Source: Bradyrhizobium sp. Ghvi (GTDB taxonomy: Bacteria > Pseudomonadota > Alphaproteobacteria > Rhizobiales > Xanthobacteraceae). Taken from it: a DNA stretch of 64,000 bases. The position numbers and the translations under genes were made by a program. The notes beneath the pieces are model-generated. The model saw only the letters and a program-made list of their open reading frames with translations. It ran no database searches and had not been told where the DNA came from. Location: NCBI RefSeq assembly GCF_900115265.1, contig NZ_FOVU01000010.1:62001-126000 (forward strand), given 5' to 3'. Positions within the stretch are counted from its first letter, which is position 1. Each line of letters opens with the position of its first letter. Shown here one piece after another: positions 38,760 through 47,096 of this stretch.

Positions 38760-39185
38760 TCAGGTGATCTTGATGCTGCGTGGCTTGTCGCTTTCCGCTC
38801 GCGGCAGGAATACTGCCAAGATGCCGTCCCGATACTCGGCCCTGATACCATTGGAGTCGATCTGGACGGGGACCGACAGCGTTCGATCGAACTCGCCAGA
38901 GGCGCGCTCACGTCGATGCAGGCTTGCCTCCTCGGGATAGTCGACCGTTTTTTTCCCAAAGATGCGGATGGAATTGTCCTTAGCCTGGATTTGCAGGTCG
39001 CTCTTGTTGACACCCGGCAACTCGATGATGGCCAGGATGTCATCGCCCTGCTGGAAAACGTTGATTGGTGGGAATGGGCCGCGACTAGTGGTGAGATCCT
39101 GCAGCCAGTCGCTGGCTAAGCTCGCTTCAAGCGAGCGTTGTAGATCGAGCAGCGTGTCGAATGGATCAGCAAATCCCATGATCAT
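38760..39185 (-). CDS. Small heat-shock protein (Hsp20/alpha-crystallin)
   Basis: 141 residues; N-terminal FADPFDTLLDLQRSLEASLA, then the alpha-crystallin domain (DDILAIIELPGVNKSDLQIQ; GEFDRTLSVPVQIDSNGIRA; GILAVFLPRAESDKPRSIKI). The ATG at 39185 follows AAAAGGGG; a frame start at 39242 adds a tail without family similarity. It is the first gene of the heat-shock cluster, downstream of an RpoH-like promoter and a CIRCE half-site. Confidence 0.92.
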   Translation of the reverse strand: MIMGFADPFDTLLDLQRSLEASLASDWLQDLTTSRGPFPPINVFQQGDDILAIIELPGVNKSDLQIQAKDNSIRIFGKKTVDYPEEASLHRRERASGEFDRTLSVPVQIDSNGIRAEYRDGILAVFLPRAESDKPRSIKIT

Positions 39186-39249
39186 CTTTGCAACCCCTTT
39201 TAGCTTGTTGACGGGGCGAGAAGGGTCATGGTCGCCCCTCAAAGCTGTG

Positions 39250-39291
39250 ATTTGGGACGGCGAGTGGTACTGTCAAGAGGGCGAGTGCTAA
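39250..39291 (-). promoter_or_regulatory. Heat-shock promoter candidate with CIRCE half-site
   Basis: On the minus strand TTAGCACTC (39291-39283) equals the left half of the HrcA operator CIRCE, but the matching right half is missing. Overlapping it, CTCGCCCTCTTGACA and, after a spacer of about 14 bases, CCCAAAT resemble an RpoH-type promoter. It lies about 65-105 bases before the first sHsp start. No clear ROSE thermometer could be recognised by eye in the leader. Confidence 0.45.
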
Positions 39292-39300
39292 CCAGGGAAG

Positions 39301-39847
39301 ACGCATGCCTCGTCTCTATAACGTATTGAGTCTTAATAAGAAACACTCTGCGAGGATGGCGCAGCTCGGGATTAGCAGCTGCTGTTCCCGACGCAGCGAT
39401 GGCTCGTGTTGCCCATCCAGCTGCGCCGACGACATCACGAGAATGAGGCCGACATCCTAACGCCAATGCCGTCCACGTCGACCAGTCTGGAAACGCCACG
39501 CGGATATCCACGAGGCCAACCTACGGTTCCTTGCGCTCAGTTGGGCGTTTCGTGGCGCGGCTCATCCGATCGCCGCGTGATCGACCGCGCGCGCAGCGTG
39601 GTCAAGATCATCGAGGGGATGTCTTGCCGCGTCAGCTAGCCTCTGCGACAGCGATCAATCCCGAGCGCTAACTTCACGGTATCGCTCCGGCGAGGGCCGC
39701 CTTCATTGGGGCGTGAGATGATTTTCGGATTAATTTGCCAGCAAATGAGCAAAGGTGACACCGGGATGGCAGCGTCGCCGCACGGGGTTCGAGGGCAAAT
39801 TCGGCTAAACGGAACATGCCGCTTGCGGCTGTTCTGAGGAAGAGTAT
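39301..39847. other. Unassigned region between heat-shock genes and hipBA remnant
   Basis: About 550 bases with short frames only (39406-39639 plus; 39636-39872 minus), none with recognisable motifs. Nothing further seen. Confidence 0.35.
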
Positions 39848-39884
39848 GTATACGTATCTTTATCTGGATCAAAGATACGGATAC
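39848..39884. promoter_or_regulatory. Operator palindrome of the hipBA locus
   Basis: A 14-base arm GTATACGTATCTTT and its partner AAAGATACGGATAC pair in 13 of 14 positions around a nine-base centre. It ends five bases before the hipB ATG at 39890. HipB proteins repress their own operons from such inverted repeats, so this is the likely autoregulatory site. It has stayed nearly intact although both genes are broken. Confidence 0.7.
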
Positions 39885-39889
39885 AGCTC

Positions 39890-40188
39890 ATGGAGCGCGG
39901 TTCGGAGGCCACCTTTCAGTTAGGACAGCTCCTGCGGGATGCCAGGAAACAAGCGGGTCTGACTCAAGAGCAGGTGGCTGAACGCGCGGGAATTTCCAGG
40001 CCGCGGTACCGTGATATCGAGCAGGGCGCGGCCGCAGCCCGTGCCACGACCCTGATCAACGTCGCGCGCGCTGGGTATGGAGTTGATGCTGATCCCACAA
40101 GCAATGGCCCGGGCATCAATGTCTGCTTCGCCCTTCCGACGACGAAGACCGAACGGCCTTCACCACCGATAAGGACGGTGATGAATGA
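39890..40188 (+). pseudogene. hipB: HipB-like XRE antitoxin gene, frameshifted
   Basis: The HTH is clear (LGQLLRDARKQAGLTQEQVA; ERAGISRPRYRDIEQG). At a GCGCGCG run (40063-40070) two bases appear to be missing, after which the natural continuation GMELMLIPQAMA is found in another frame. A further shift is needed to reach DEDRTAFTTDKDGDE ending at the TGA at 40186-40188, which overlaps the hipA ATG. Translation without correction runs on to 40480 with unrelated residues. Confidence 0.7.
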
Positions 40189-41431
40189 GTGTCCAAGTCC
40201 GCGGCCCCAACACCATCCAATCGCTCGACGTGTTCCTTCAAAAGCTCAAGGTCGGAACACTCGTCCGCACGCCGGGCGATTTCAACGCTTTCAGCCTGGA
40301 TCCAGCCTATCGAGCCATGGCAAGGCCTCCAATCTTGAGCCTTTCGTTGCGCTCCGCCGATGGCGGCCTTCGCAAAGATCCGAAGCCCGCAGCGCCACGT
40401 CTTGCCGGCATTCTTCGCAAACATGTTGCCTGAGGATAGGCTCCGCGAGGCAATGGAGAAACACCACGCAGGAGCGGTGAGGCCGGGCAACGATTTCGAC
40501 CTGCTGGCGGCGCTTTGGCACGGACTTGCCGGGCGCCGTGCGCGTCGTGCCCAGCAACGGCACTACCACAAAAGCTGCTCAAAACGAACCACATGTGATC
40601 AAAGCTCGTTTTTCCCTGGCCGGAGTTCAGATGAAGCTCTCGGTGATGAAAAACACGGGAAGGGCAGGCGGATTGATCTTGTCCCTCGGCGACGAGCAGG
40701 GTCAGTACATTGCGAAATTCCCCTCAACCAATCTTGTCGGATTGTCTGAAAATGAGTTCGCCATCCTGGCGCTCTCGGAGGCAATCGGTATGGATGCGCC
40801 TCAACGAGAGCTTGTTGACAAATCGGATTTCGAGGAGATACCTGAAGAGTTCAACACCCTCTCGACCGGTAAACTTTTGTTGGTGAAGCGTTTCGGAGGC
40901 CCGAAGGCAGGCGGATACATATCGAGGACTTTGCTCAGGTTTTCGGCCGACCACCATCCAAGAAGTACGATGACGCTTCATACCACGATATAGCCTCCGC
41001 ACTGAACGTCGCGGTGTCGACAGATGCCGCACTCGAATTTGTCTGCCGCCTGGCTTTTGCCGCGCTCGTCGGGAACGGAGACATGCACTTGAAAAATTGG
41101 TCCACGATCTATCCGGGCGATGGTTGCACTCCGGCCATCGCGCGAGTGTATGACGTGCTGTCGACCACGGCCTATTTTCCAAAGGACGACATGGCGCTGT
41201 CATTGGGGGGCGAGAAGTCCTTCAAGGCGTCTTACTCCGGATCGTTGGCGGAAGTTTGCGAAGCGGGCGCGGCTACCGGATCCCGCCGTCATCTCGGCCG
41301 TCAAGCAAGTCGTTTCATCGGTGAACGATCTTTGGTGGCAGCTTCCTGAGCGGGATGTTGTTCCGACGGCTGTCCTCAAGAAGATCGATGCTAAGATCCG
41401 CGAGATGAGCCTGGTTCTGGATCCGAGCTAA
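40185..41431 (+). pseudogene. hipA: HipA-like kinase toxin gene with multiple frameshifts
   Basis: Pieces in order but in different frames: SLDVFLQKLKVGTLVRTPGD (from ATG 40185); LPAFFANMLPEDRLREAMEK; ARFSLAGVQMKLSVMKN and YIAKFPSTNLVGLSENEFA; EDFAQVFGRPPSKKYDDASY and AFAALVGNGDMHLKNWS (HipA kinase catalytic loop with Asp and Asn); LPDPAVISAVKQVV at the end. Breaks lie near 40380, 40520, 40930 and 41245. Functional HipA phosphorylates a tRNA synthetase; this copy cannot make it. Confidence 0.75.
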
Positions 41432-41554
41432 GTCTCAAGCCTTTTTGCCCTTCAGGTTCGCGAACATTGCTGGGCCTGGGACGCGCTGACGGCCGACAGC
41501 GGCCAATCGGGGGGCGCTGCGAGTGGCTGCAGATAGTTTGTATCGCTCAATTCG

Positions 41555-42220
41555 TCAGTTCGCGCAGCGCGCCTCGAGCGCATCGACGAAGGCGCGATCC
41601 CATCGGCCCTCGCGGATCGCATCGATGGTGCTTTGTTCTTTTTGCTCCTGCGCCAGTGCTTTCTCGATGACCGTTGCGGCCAGGGACGGCGGAAATGCCA
41701 GCAGGCCGTCCTGATCGCCGACGATGATATCGCCCGCCTTCACGGGCATCCCGCCGACCGTGATCGGCACATTGATCGCACCGGGACCATCCTTGTAGGG
41801 ACCGCGATGGGTCACGCCGCGCGCGTACACAGGAAAAGTGCGCTGACGAATCTCCGCAACGTCGCGAATGGCGCCGTCGAGCACCATGCCGGCAAGCCCG
41901 AGCGAGGCTGCGCCGAGCGTCATGATGCCACCGACCAGTGCGTTGGAGATATCACCACCGGCATCCACAACCATCACGTCGCCGGGACGGCAGAAGTCGT
42001 AGGCACGAAGGATGGCGAGGTTGTCACCGCCGCGCGTCTTCACGGTCACCGCGGTTCCCACCATCGGCGCCGGGGAGTGATAGGGGATTAGCCCAACGCT
42101 GCCGCAATTGCGGTGCAGCTGGTCGCTGAGCAGGGCGACTGCGATGGTCCGCAGTTTTGCGATCACCGCGGGATAGACTTGCGGAGCCGAGGGATTCTTT
42201 TCGATGCCGGTGTTTGACAT
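41555..42220 (-). CDS. RraA-like / 4-hydroxy-4-methyl-2-oxoglutarate aldolase family protein
   Basis: 221 residues of the RraA/HMG-aldolase fold. Signatures are SDQLHRNCGSVGLIPYH, PGDVMVVDAGGDISNALVGG and the metal/substrate motif LDGAIRD, then VPITVGGMPVKAGDIIVGD. These enzymes cleave or decarboxylate 4-carboxy-2-oxo acids. It follows the aminotransferase gene by 21 bases on the minus strand and may act on the oxo acid that enzyme makes. RNase-E-regulating RraA itself is less likely in this context. Confidence 0.85.
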   Translation of the reverse strand: MSNTGIEKNPSAPQVYPAVIAKLRTIAVALLSDQLHRNCGSVGLIPYHSPAPMVGTAVTVKTRGGDNLAILRAYDFCRPGDVMVVDAGGDISNALVGGIMTLGAASLGLAGMVLDGAIRDVAEIRQRTFPVYARGVTHRGPYKDGPGAINVPITVGGMPVKAGDIIVGDQDGLLAFPPSLAATVIEKALAQEQKEQSTIDAIREGRWDRAFVDALEARCAN

Positions 42221-42241
42221 GAGGTGCTTCCGATCGGGAGG

Positions 42242-43450
42242 CTAGCGAAGTTCGGAGACGGCGCGAGCGATGCGGTTGATGCCGTCGTCGAGCACATCGA
42301 GCGACGCGGCGATCGAAATGCGGAAGTATGGCGACAAGCCGTAGGCGCTACCTTGGACCACGGCGACGCCAACGCTTTCGAGCAGATACATCGCGACGTC
42401 GCCGTCGGTTTTGAGGTGCGCACCGGCAGGAGTCTTTCGACCGATCAACCCGGCGCAATTGACGTAGAGATAAAACGCGCCGTCGGGCGGCAGGCAGCTC
42501 AAGCCCTCGATCTGGTTGATGCGCGTCAGCGTGCGATCGCGGCGGCTACGGTAGATCGCGACGCTTTCGGTAACGAAGCTCTGGTCACCGTTGAGCGCTT
42601 CGACGGCGGCGGCCTGACTGATCGAGCAGGCGTTGCCGGCGGCCTGCGACAGCAGCGTGTTCAGCGCACCGATCAGATCGGAGGGACCGGCGATCCAGCC
42701 GATTCGCCAGCCGGTCATTGCGTAGGTCTTCGACACGCCATTCACCGCAAGCACGCGGTCCGCCAGCTCGGGGGCAGCGTTCAGCAAGTGCGGCGTTGCG
42801 CGGCCATCGAAGCGGATGTGTTCGTAGATGTCGTCCGTCATAACCAGCACGTGAGGATGCCGTTCGAGAATGTCGGCCAGCTCGCGATATTCCGCTGCCG
42901 AGTAGCTCGCGCCCGTCGGATTCGACGGTGAGTTGATGATTAGCCATCGCGTCTTGTTCGTGATGGCAGCTTCGAGTTGCTCCGGCGAGATCTTGAAGCC
43001 TTGGCTTTCCGGGCAGGCGACAATCTTCGGAACGCCGTCGCAGGCGATCACCATATCGGGGTACGACACCCAATAGGGAGCCGGGATGATCACCTCGTCG
43101 CCGACCTCGATCGTCGCCTCCAACGAGCTATAGATGCCGCTTTTGCAACCATTGGTGACGATGATGTCGGAAGGGTAGTAGACGAGATTGTTCTCGCGCT
43201 TCAGTTTAGCGGCAATGGCCTGGCGGAGCTCGACCGAACCGGCCAGCATCGTGTAGCGGGTTGCGCCCCTGTCCATCGCCTTTGCAGCCGCGGCGCAAAT
43301 GTTCGCGGGCGTGTCGAAATCCGGCTCGCCAACAACGAGGCTGACGATGTTCTTGCCCTCGCGCTTCAGCGCCATTGCCCGATCGGCTGCCGCCGAGCTG
43401 GGCGAGGGCTTGATGCGCCTCACCCGTGCGGAAATACGAGGATGGTTCAT
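42242..43450 (-). CDS. Class I aminotransferase (aspartate/aromatic type)
   Basis: 402 residues of the AspC-type Ib family. The PLP lysine lies in AVNGVSKTYAMTGWRIGW; other signatures are VVGEPDFDTPANI, NSPSNPTGASYS and ISIAASLDVL near the end. It is divergent from a Nac-like regulator gene. With the downstream aldolase-like gene it may process the amino acid released by the lactam-opening enzymes encoded on the other strand. Substrate unknown. Confidence 0.9.
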   Translation of the reverse strand: MNHPRISARVRRIKPSPSSAAADRAMALKREGKNIVSLVVGEPDFDTPANICAAAAKAMDRGATRYTMLAGSVELRQAIAAKLKRENNLVYYPSDIIVTNGCKSGIYSSLEATIEVGDEVIIPAPYWVSYPDMVIACDGVPKIVACPESQGFKISPEQLEAAITNKTRWLIINSPSNPTGASYSAAEYRELADILERHPHVLVMTDDIYEHIRFDGRATPHLLNAAPELADRVLAVNGVSKTYAMTGWRIGWIAGPSDLIGALNTLLSQAAGNACSISQAAAVEALNGDQSFVTESVAIYRSRRDRTLTRINQIEGLSCLPPDGAFYLYVNCAGLIGRKTPAGAHLKTDGDVAMYLLESVGVAVVQGSAYGLSPYFRISIAASLDVLDDGINRIARAVSELR

Positions 43451-43529
43451 TGTGATTGACCCTGGCTAAGCGAGGTGCGACGCTAAAGACTGAGCCGGGC
43501 TCTGGCCAACACGAGTTCAATCTGGCCTG

Positions 43530-43544
43530 ATAGGCTTATCTTAT
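43530..43544. promoter_or_regulatory. Candidate Nac/LysR site ATA-N9-TAT
   Basis: The 15-base sequence ATAGGCTTATCTTAT fits ATA-N9-TAT, the binding consensus established for enterobacterial Nac. It sits in the divergent gap between the aminotransferase gene and the Nac-like gene, 48 bases before the latter's GTG. Binding by this regulator is inferred. Confidence 0.5.
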
Positions 43545-43591
43545 GGATGCTCTGCTCGGATCTGGGGCGGACGGCAGTCTGAGGAGAGAAC

Positions 43592-44530
43592 GTGAATCTC
43601 AGGCGACTGCAGTACTTCGTGAAGATCGTCGACGTCGGCAGCCTGACGCAAGCCGCCGATGTGCTGCATGTGGCGCAGCCGGCGCTCAGTCAACAGCTCG
43701 CGACCCTCGAAGGCGAGGTGCGTCAGCAGCTTCTCGTGCGCACCAAGAGTGGCGTCGTGCCGACCGAGGCCGGCAAGGTGCTGTATCGCCACGCTCAGCT
43801 CATCTTGCGGCAATGCGACCAGGCACGCGCCGACATGAACGCGGCTGCAAAGAACATCTCCGGCGCCGTGGCGGTGGGGCTCGCGCCAGGCACTGCAGCG
43901 GCAGGATTGGCTCTGCCGCTGCTGCGCACGGTGCGGGCGCGGCACCCCGGCATTTTGCTCTATTTGAATGAGACCTACGGCACCACGCTGTCCGAGCTCG
44001 TGATGAACGGTCGAATGGATCTGGCGGTTCTCTACGGCGGCAAGACCGCCGTCCACGGCCTCTCATTCCAGCCGCTGCTGCGGGAGCCGCTTTACCTCGT
44101 TGGCCGCGGCAGCATGGTTGCGCCGCCGGCCGAAGTGCCGCTCGCGATGCTGGTCGATACCGACCTTTACCTCGCGCGTCCCTACAATGTCGTCCGCAAG
44201 ATGGTGAACGACGCTTTCGCGGCCATCGGCAAGGTGCCAAAGGTCGTCGCGGAAATCGAATCCGCCAGCACCCTAACCGCCGTGATCTCCGACGGGCTTG
44301 GCGCCACCATCCTGCCTGAATCGATGGCCCGGCAGGTCGCATCCTCCTGCGATGCCTGGCAATCCTGCATCATCGAACCGGTGATCGAGGCGCCGCTGGC
44401 GCTGTGCCAGTCCGATCATTTGCCACTCTCCGAACCGGCCCAAGCGATCAAGGAAATCCTGCTAGAGCTTGTGGCCGGTCTGCCGGGAAACCTCCTTGCG
44501 CATGAAGAGCGGCCTCAGAAGGCGTCATAG
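43592..44530 (+). CDS. LysR-family regulator, Nac-like
   Basis: 312 residues from a GTG preceded by GAGGAGAG. The N-terminus MNLRRLQYFVKIVDVGSLTQ with AQPALSQQLATLEGE and LLVRTKSGVVPTEAGKVLY closely follows the nitrogen assimilation control protein; the middle (VAVGLAPGTAAAGLALPLL) and ESASTLTAVISDGLGATILP also fit. Gene position between the aminotransferase and the pxp operon suggests it controls both. It may respond to an inducer rather than to nitrogen status. Confidence 0.9.
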   Translation: MNLRRLQYFVKIVDVGSLTQAADVLHVAQPALSQQLATLEGEVRQQLLVRTKSGVVPTEAGKVLYRHAQLILRQCDQARADMNAAAKNISGAVAVGLAPGTAAAGLALPLLRTVRARHPGILLYLNETYGTTLSELVMNGRMDLAVLYGGKTAVHGLSFQPLLREPLYLVGRGSMVAPPAEVPLAMLVDTDLYLARPYNVVRKMVNDAFAAIGKVPKVVAEIESASTLTAVISDGLGATILPESMARQVASSCDAWQSCIIEPVIEAPLALCQSDHLPLSEPAQAIKEILLELVAGLPGNLLAHEERPQKAS

Positions 44531-44642
44531 CGCTCTCTTATAGGGGCAAAGCCAATCCGTCTTGGTCGGCAGGAATCGATAGCGCTAGCGTCGAGGCCGG
44601 CGTGGCGCATGCAGCGCCACGATCCCCTATGGGTGGCGGAAC

Positions 44643-45083
44643 ATGGATTTGGACCGGATCAAGACCATGATCGATGCGATGGCTGCGTCTGATCTGAACG
44701 AGGTGGAGTTCAGCGAAGACGGTTGGTCGCTCAGACTGGTCCGACGGGCGCAGGCTGGCGATATGGTTCGGGTACCGGTTAAGACGGTCCCATCCACACA
44801 CGCCGGGCAGCGGCCAATTCGCGCCGAACCCGGTGTCGCGCCCAAGCGAGAGGCGCATGTCGCAGCGCCCTTGTTCGGAATTGTGCATCTGCAACCGGCG
44901 CCGGATGCGCCCGCCTTCGTTTCGGTAGGACAGGCTGTGACGTCGGGAACGACAGTCTGTGTGATCGAGGCGATGAAGATGTTTCACGGGGTTCTCGCCC
45001 AACGGGATGGTACGGTGTCGGCGATCCTGGTTGCCTCGGGTCAGGAAGTCGAGGCTGGCCAAGAACTGATACGGTTCGCGTGA
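44643..45083 (+). CDS. Biotin carboxyl carrier protein
   Basis: 146 residues: an N-terminal helical part, a proline/alanine linker and a C-terminal biotinyl domain with the acceptor K112 in IEAMKMF. A glycine-rich APLFGIVHL lead replaces the usual APMPGTV. It precedes a biotin carboxylase gene by four bases and the pxp genes, so it is probably dedicated to this catabolic operon and not to fatty acid synthesis; no carboxyltransferase genes (accA/accD) are present. Confidence 0.88.
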   Translation: MDLDRIKTMIDAMAASDLNEVEFSEDGWSLRLVRRAQAGDMVRVPVKTVPSTHAGQRPIRAEPGVAPKREAHVAAPLFGIVHLQPAPDAPAFVSVGQAVTSGTTVCVIEAMKMFHGVLAQRDGTVSAILVASGQEVEAGQELIRFA

Positions 45084-45087
45084 CCGC

Positions 45088-46440
45088 ATGTTTGGGTCGG
45101 TTCTCATAGCCAACCGGGGAGAGATTGCCTTACGCATCCAACGGACCTGCCGGCGTCTCGGATTGCGAACGATCGTGGTCCATTCCGAGGTTGACCGAGA
45201 GGTGCCGTATGTGGGTCAGGCTGACCTCGCTCTGTGCATCGGCCCCGCCGCGGCAGCGCAGAGCTACTTGAACCAGAAAGCAATTCTATTTGCGGCCGAG
45301 GTCAGCGGAGCCGAGGCGATCCACCCTGGCTACGGATTTTTGTCCGAAAATGCCGGGTTTGTCGAGCAAGTCGAGGCCGCGGGCCTGACATTCATCGGCC
45401 CGACTGCCGCGAGCATGCGCATCATGGGCGATAAGATCGCGGCCAAGCGCGCCATGAGAGCGGCGGGCGTTCCGTGTGTCCCTGGTCCCGATGAGGCCCT
45501 AAGTGACGATGTTGACGTCGTGCGCGCGGCGGCAGGCGAGATTGGCTATCCCGTGATCCTGAAGGCGGCTGGCGGCGGCGGCGGTCGCGGCATGCGGATG
45601 GTCGAGAGCGAGAGCGGCTTGCGCGACGCGCTACTCCTTACCCGAGAAGAAGCGCGGCGGGCGTTTGGCAACAGCGCCGTCTATGTCGAGAAATTTCTCG
45701 GCCGGCCGCGGCACGTTGAGATCCAGGTGATCGCCGATACCCACGGTGACGCGGTTTGGCTTGGTAGCCGCGACTGCTCACTCCAACGACGACATCAGAA
45801 GGTAATCGAGGAAGCGCCGGCCCCGCAGATCGAAGGTGCGCTGGTCCGTGAAATCGGCGAGCGCTGCGCGGAGGCTTGCCGGCAGATCGGCTATCGCGGC
45901 GTCGGCACTTTCGAATTCCTGGTCGAAGATAACGCGTTCTACTTCATCGAGATGAACACGCGCCTCCAGGTCGAACACCCCGTCACTGAAGTGACCGCTG
46001 CAATCGATCTGGTCGAGGCTCAGATCCGTGTGGCGCAGGGCGAACGGCTGCCGTTCAGACAGGACGACATCGCCTGCCGCGGTCATGCCTTCGAGTGCCG
46101 CATCAATGCCGAAGACCCGGACAGCTTCGTGCCGTCGCCTGGCGTGATTGATATCTGGCAGATGCCGGGCGGACCTGGCGTGCGCATCGACAGTCATGCG
46201 AGTGCCGGTTACCGCGTATCGTCGTACTACGACTCGCTGCTCGGCAAGCTTATCGTCCATGGCGCGACACGCGATGAGGCGTTGGCCCGTTTGCGGGTGG
46301 CGCTCGACGAGGCGCGCATCGAGGGGATTGCAACAAACCTGCCACTGCATCGCCGCCTCGTTGCCGACCCCGATTTTATTCGCGGCGGCGTCAGCATCCA
46401 CCATCTCGAGATGAAGCTTCGCCGGAGTGGGCAGCCATGA
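45088..46440 (+). CDS. accC: Biotin carboxylase
   Basis: 450 residues, full AccC length. ANRGEIALRIQRTCRRLGLR at the start, HPGYGFLSENAGF, the ATP-grasp glycine loop KAAGGGGGRGMRMV and the biotin carboxylase signature FIEMNTRLQVEHPVTE are all intact. It ATP-dependently carboxylates biotin on a carrier. Lying between a BCCP gene and pxpB with overlapping reading frames, it is likely part of a lactam-activating complex. The stop overlaps pxpB by four bases. Confidence 0.92.
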   Translation: MFGSVLIANRGEIALRIQRTCRRLGLRTIVVHSEVDREVPYVGQADLALCIGPAAAAQSYLNQKAILFAAEVSGAEAIHPGYGFLSENAGFVEQVEAAGLTFIGPTAASMRIMGDKIAAKRAMRAAGVPCVPGPDEALSDDVDVVRAAAGEIGYPVILKAAGGGGGRGMRMVESESGLRDALLLTREEARRAFGNSAVYVEKFLGRPRHVEIQVIADTHGDAVWLGSRDCSLQRRHQKVIEEAPAPQIEGALVREIGERCAEACRQIGYRGVGTFEFLVEDNAFYFIEMNTRLQVEHPVTEVTAAIDLVEAQIRVAQGERLPFRQDDIACRGHAFECRINAEDPDSFVPSPGVIDIWQMPGGPGVRIDSHASAGYRVSSYYDSLLGKLIVHGATRDEALARLRVALDEARIEGIATNLPLHRRLVADPDFIRGGVSIHHLEMKLRRSGQP

Positions 46441-47096
46441 CGACGGATCGGCCCCGCACAAGCCTGCTTGGGACGTCGGCGATGCTGTTCGAGGCGCCCG
46501 GCGAGACTACGCTCGGAACGCAGCGGCGGATCTGGGCCATGGCGCACGAGGTTGCCGTATTTTCCGGTGTGCGCGAGGCTGTGCCAGGCATGAACAACCT
46601 GATGCTGGTCTTTGGCGAGCCGCCGCGACGACCGCAAGAGATCGAGCAAAGGCTGATCGAGCTCTGGAACGACACCGATCCGCTTCCGATCGCCGGGCGC
46701 TGCATCGATGTTCCGGTCGCCTATGGCGGCGAAGCGGGGCCGCACATGGCCGATGTCGTCGAACACACCGGCATGAGCGTCGATGAGATCGTCGAACGCC
46801 ACAGCGCGCCAACCTACACCGTGTTCGCGCTCGGAAGTCATCCCGGTTACTGCTACCTCGGCGGCATGGACGAGCGTATCGCGACACCGCGCCGCAAGGT
46901 GCCGGTGCTGAGGATACCGGGCGGAGCCGTGTCCATCGGCGGTAGCCAGACCGGCGTGTCCGCCTCCGATGGACCCAGCGGATGGAACACGATCGGCAGC
47001 ACACAGGTCACATTCTTCGATGTGAAGCGCAGCCCGCCCGCACTACTTCAGCCAGGTGACAGCATTCGCTTCAAGGTCGTTCGGGTGCTGCGATGA
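46437..47096 (+). CDS. pxpB: 5-oxoprolinase subunit PxpB (KipI / allophanate hydrolase subunit 1 family)
   Basis: 219 residues with the carboxyltransferase domain, subdomain C/D signatures: EVAVFSGVREAVPGMNNLMLV, VPVAYGGEAGPHMADVVEHT, APTYTVFALGSHPGYCYLGG and a late GGAVSIGGSQTGVS. PxpB with PxpC and PxpA cleaves 5-oxoproline to glutamate with ATP. ATGA overlaps at both ends couple it to its neighbours. The N-terminal 15 or so residues are an extension. Confidence 0.92.
   Translation: MTTDRPRTSLLGTSAMLFEAPGETTLGTQRRIWAMAHEVAVFSGVREAVPGMNNLMLVFGEPPRRPQEIEQRLIELWNDTDPLPIAGRCIDVPVAYGGEAGPHMADVVEHTGMSVDEIVERHSAPTYTVFALGSHPGYCYLGGMDERIATPRRKVPVLRIPGGAVSIGGSQTGVSASDGPSGWNTIGSTQVTFFDVKRSPPALLQPGDSIRFKVVRVLR

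Noticed and set aside
39186..39250. ROSE-type RNA thermometer before the first small heat-shock gene
   Set aside because: The leader does not show a clear anti-Shine-Dalgarno stem by eye; folding software would be needed to support it.
39250..39300. A complete CIRCE operator
   Set aside because: Only the TTAGCACTC half is present; the partner half is not found within a suitable distance.
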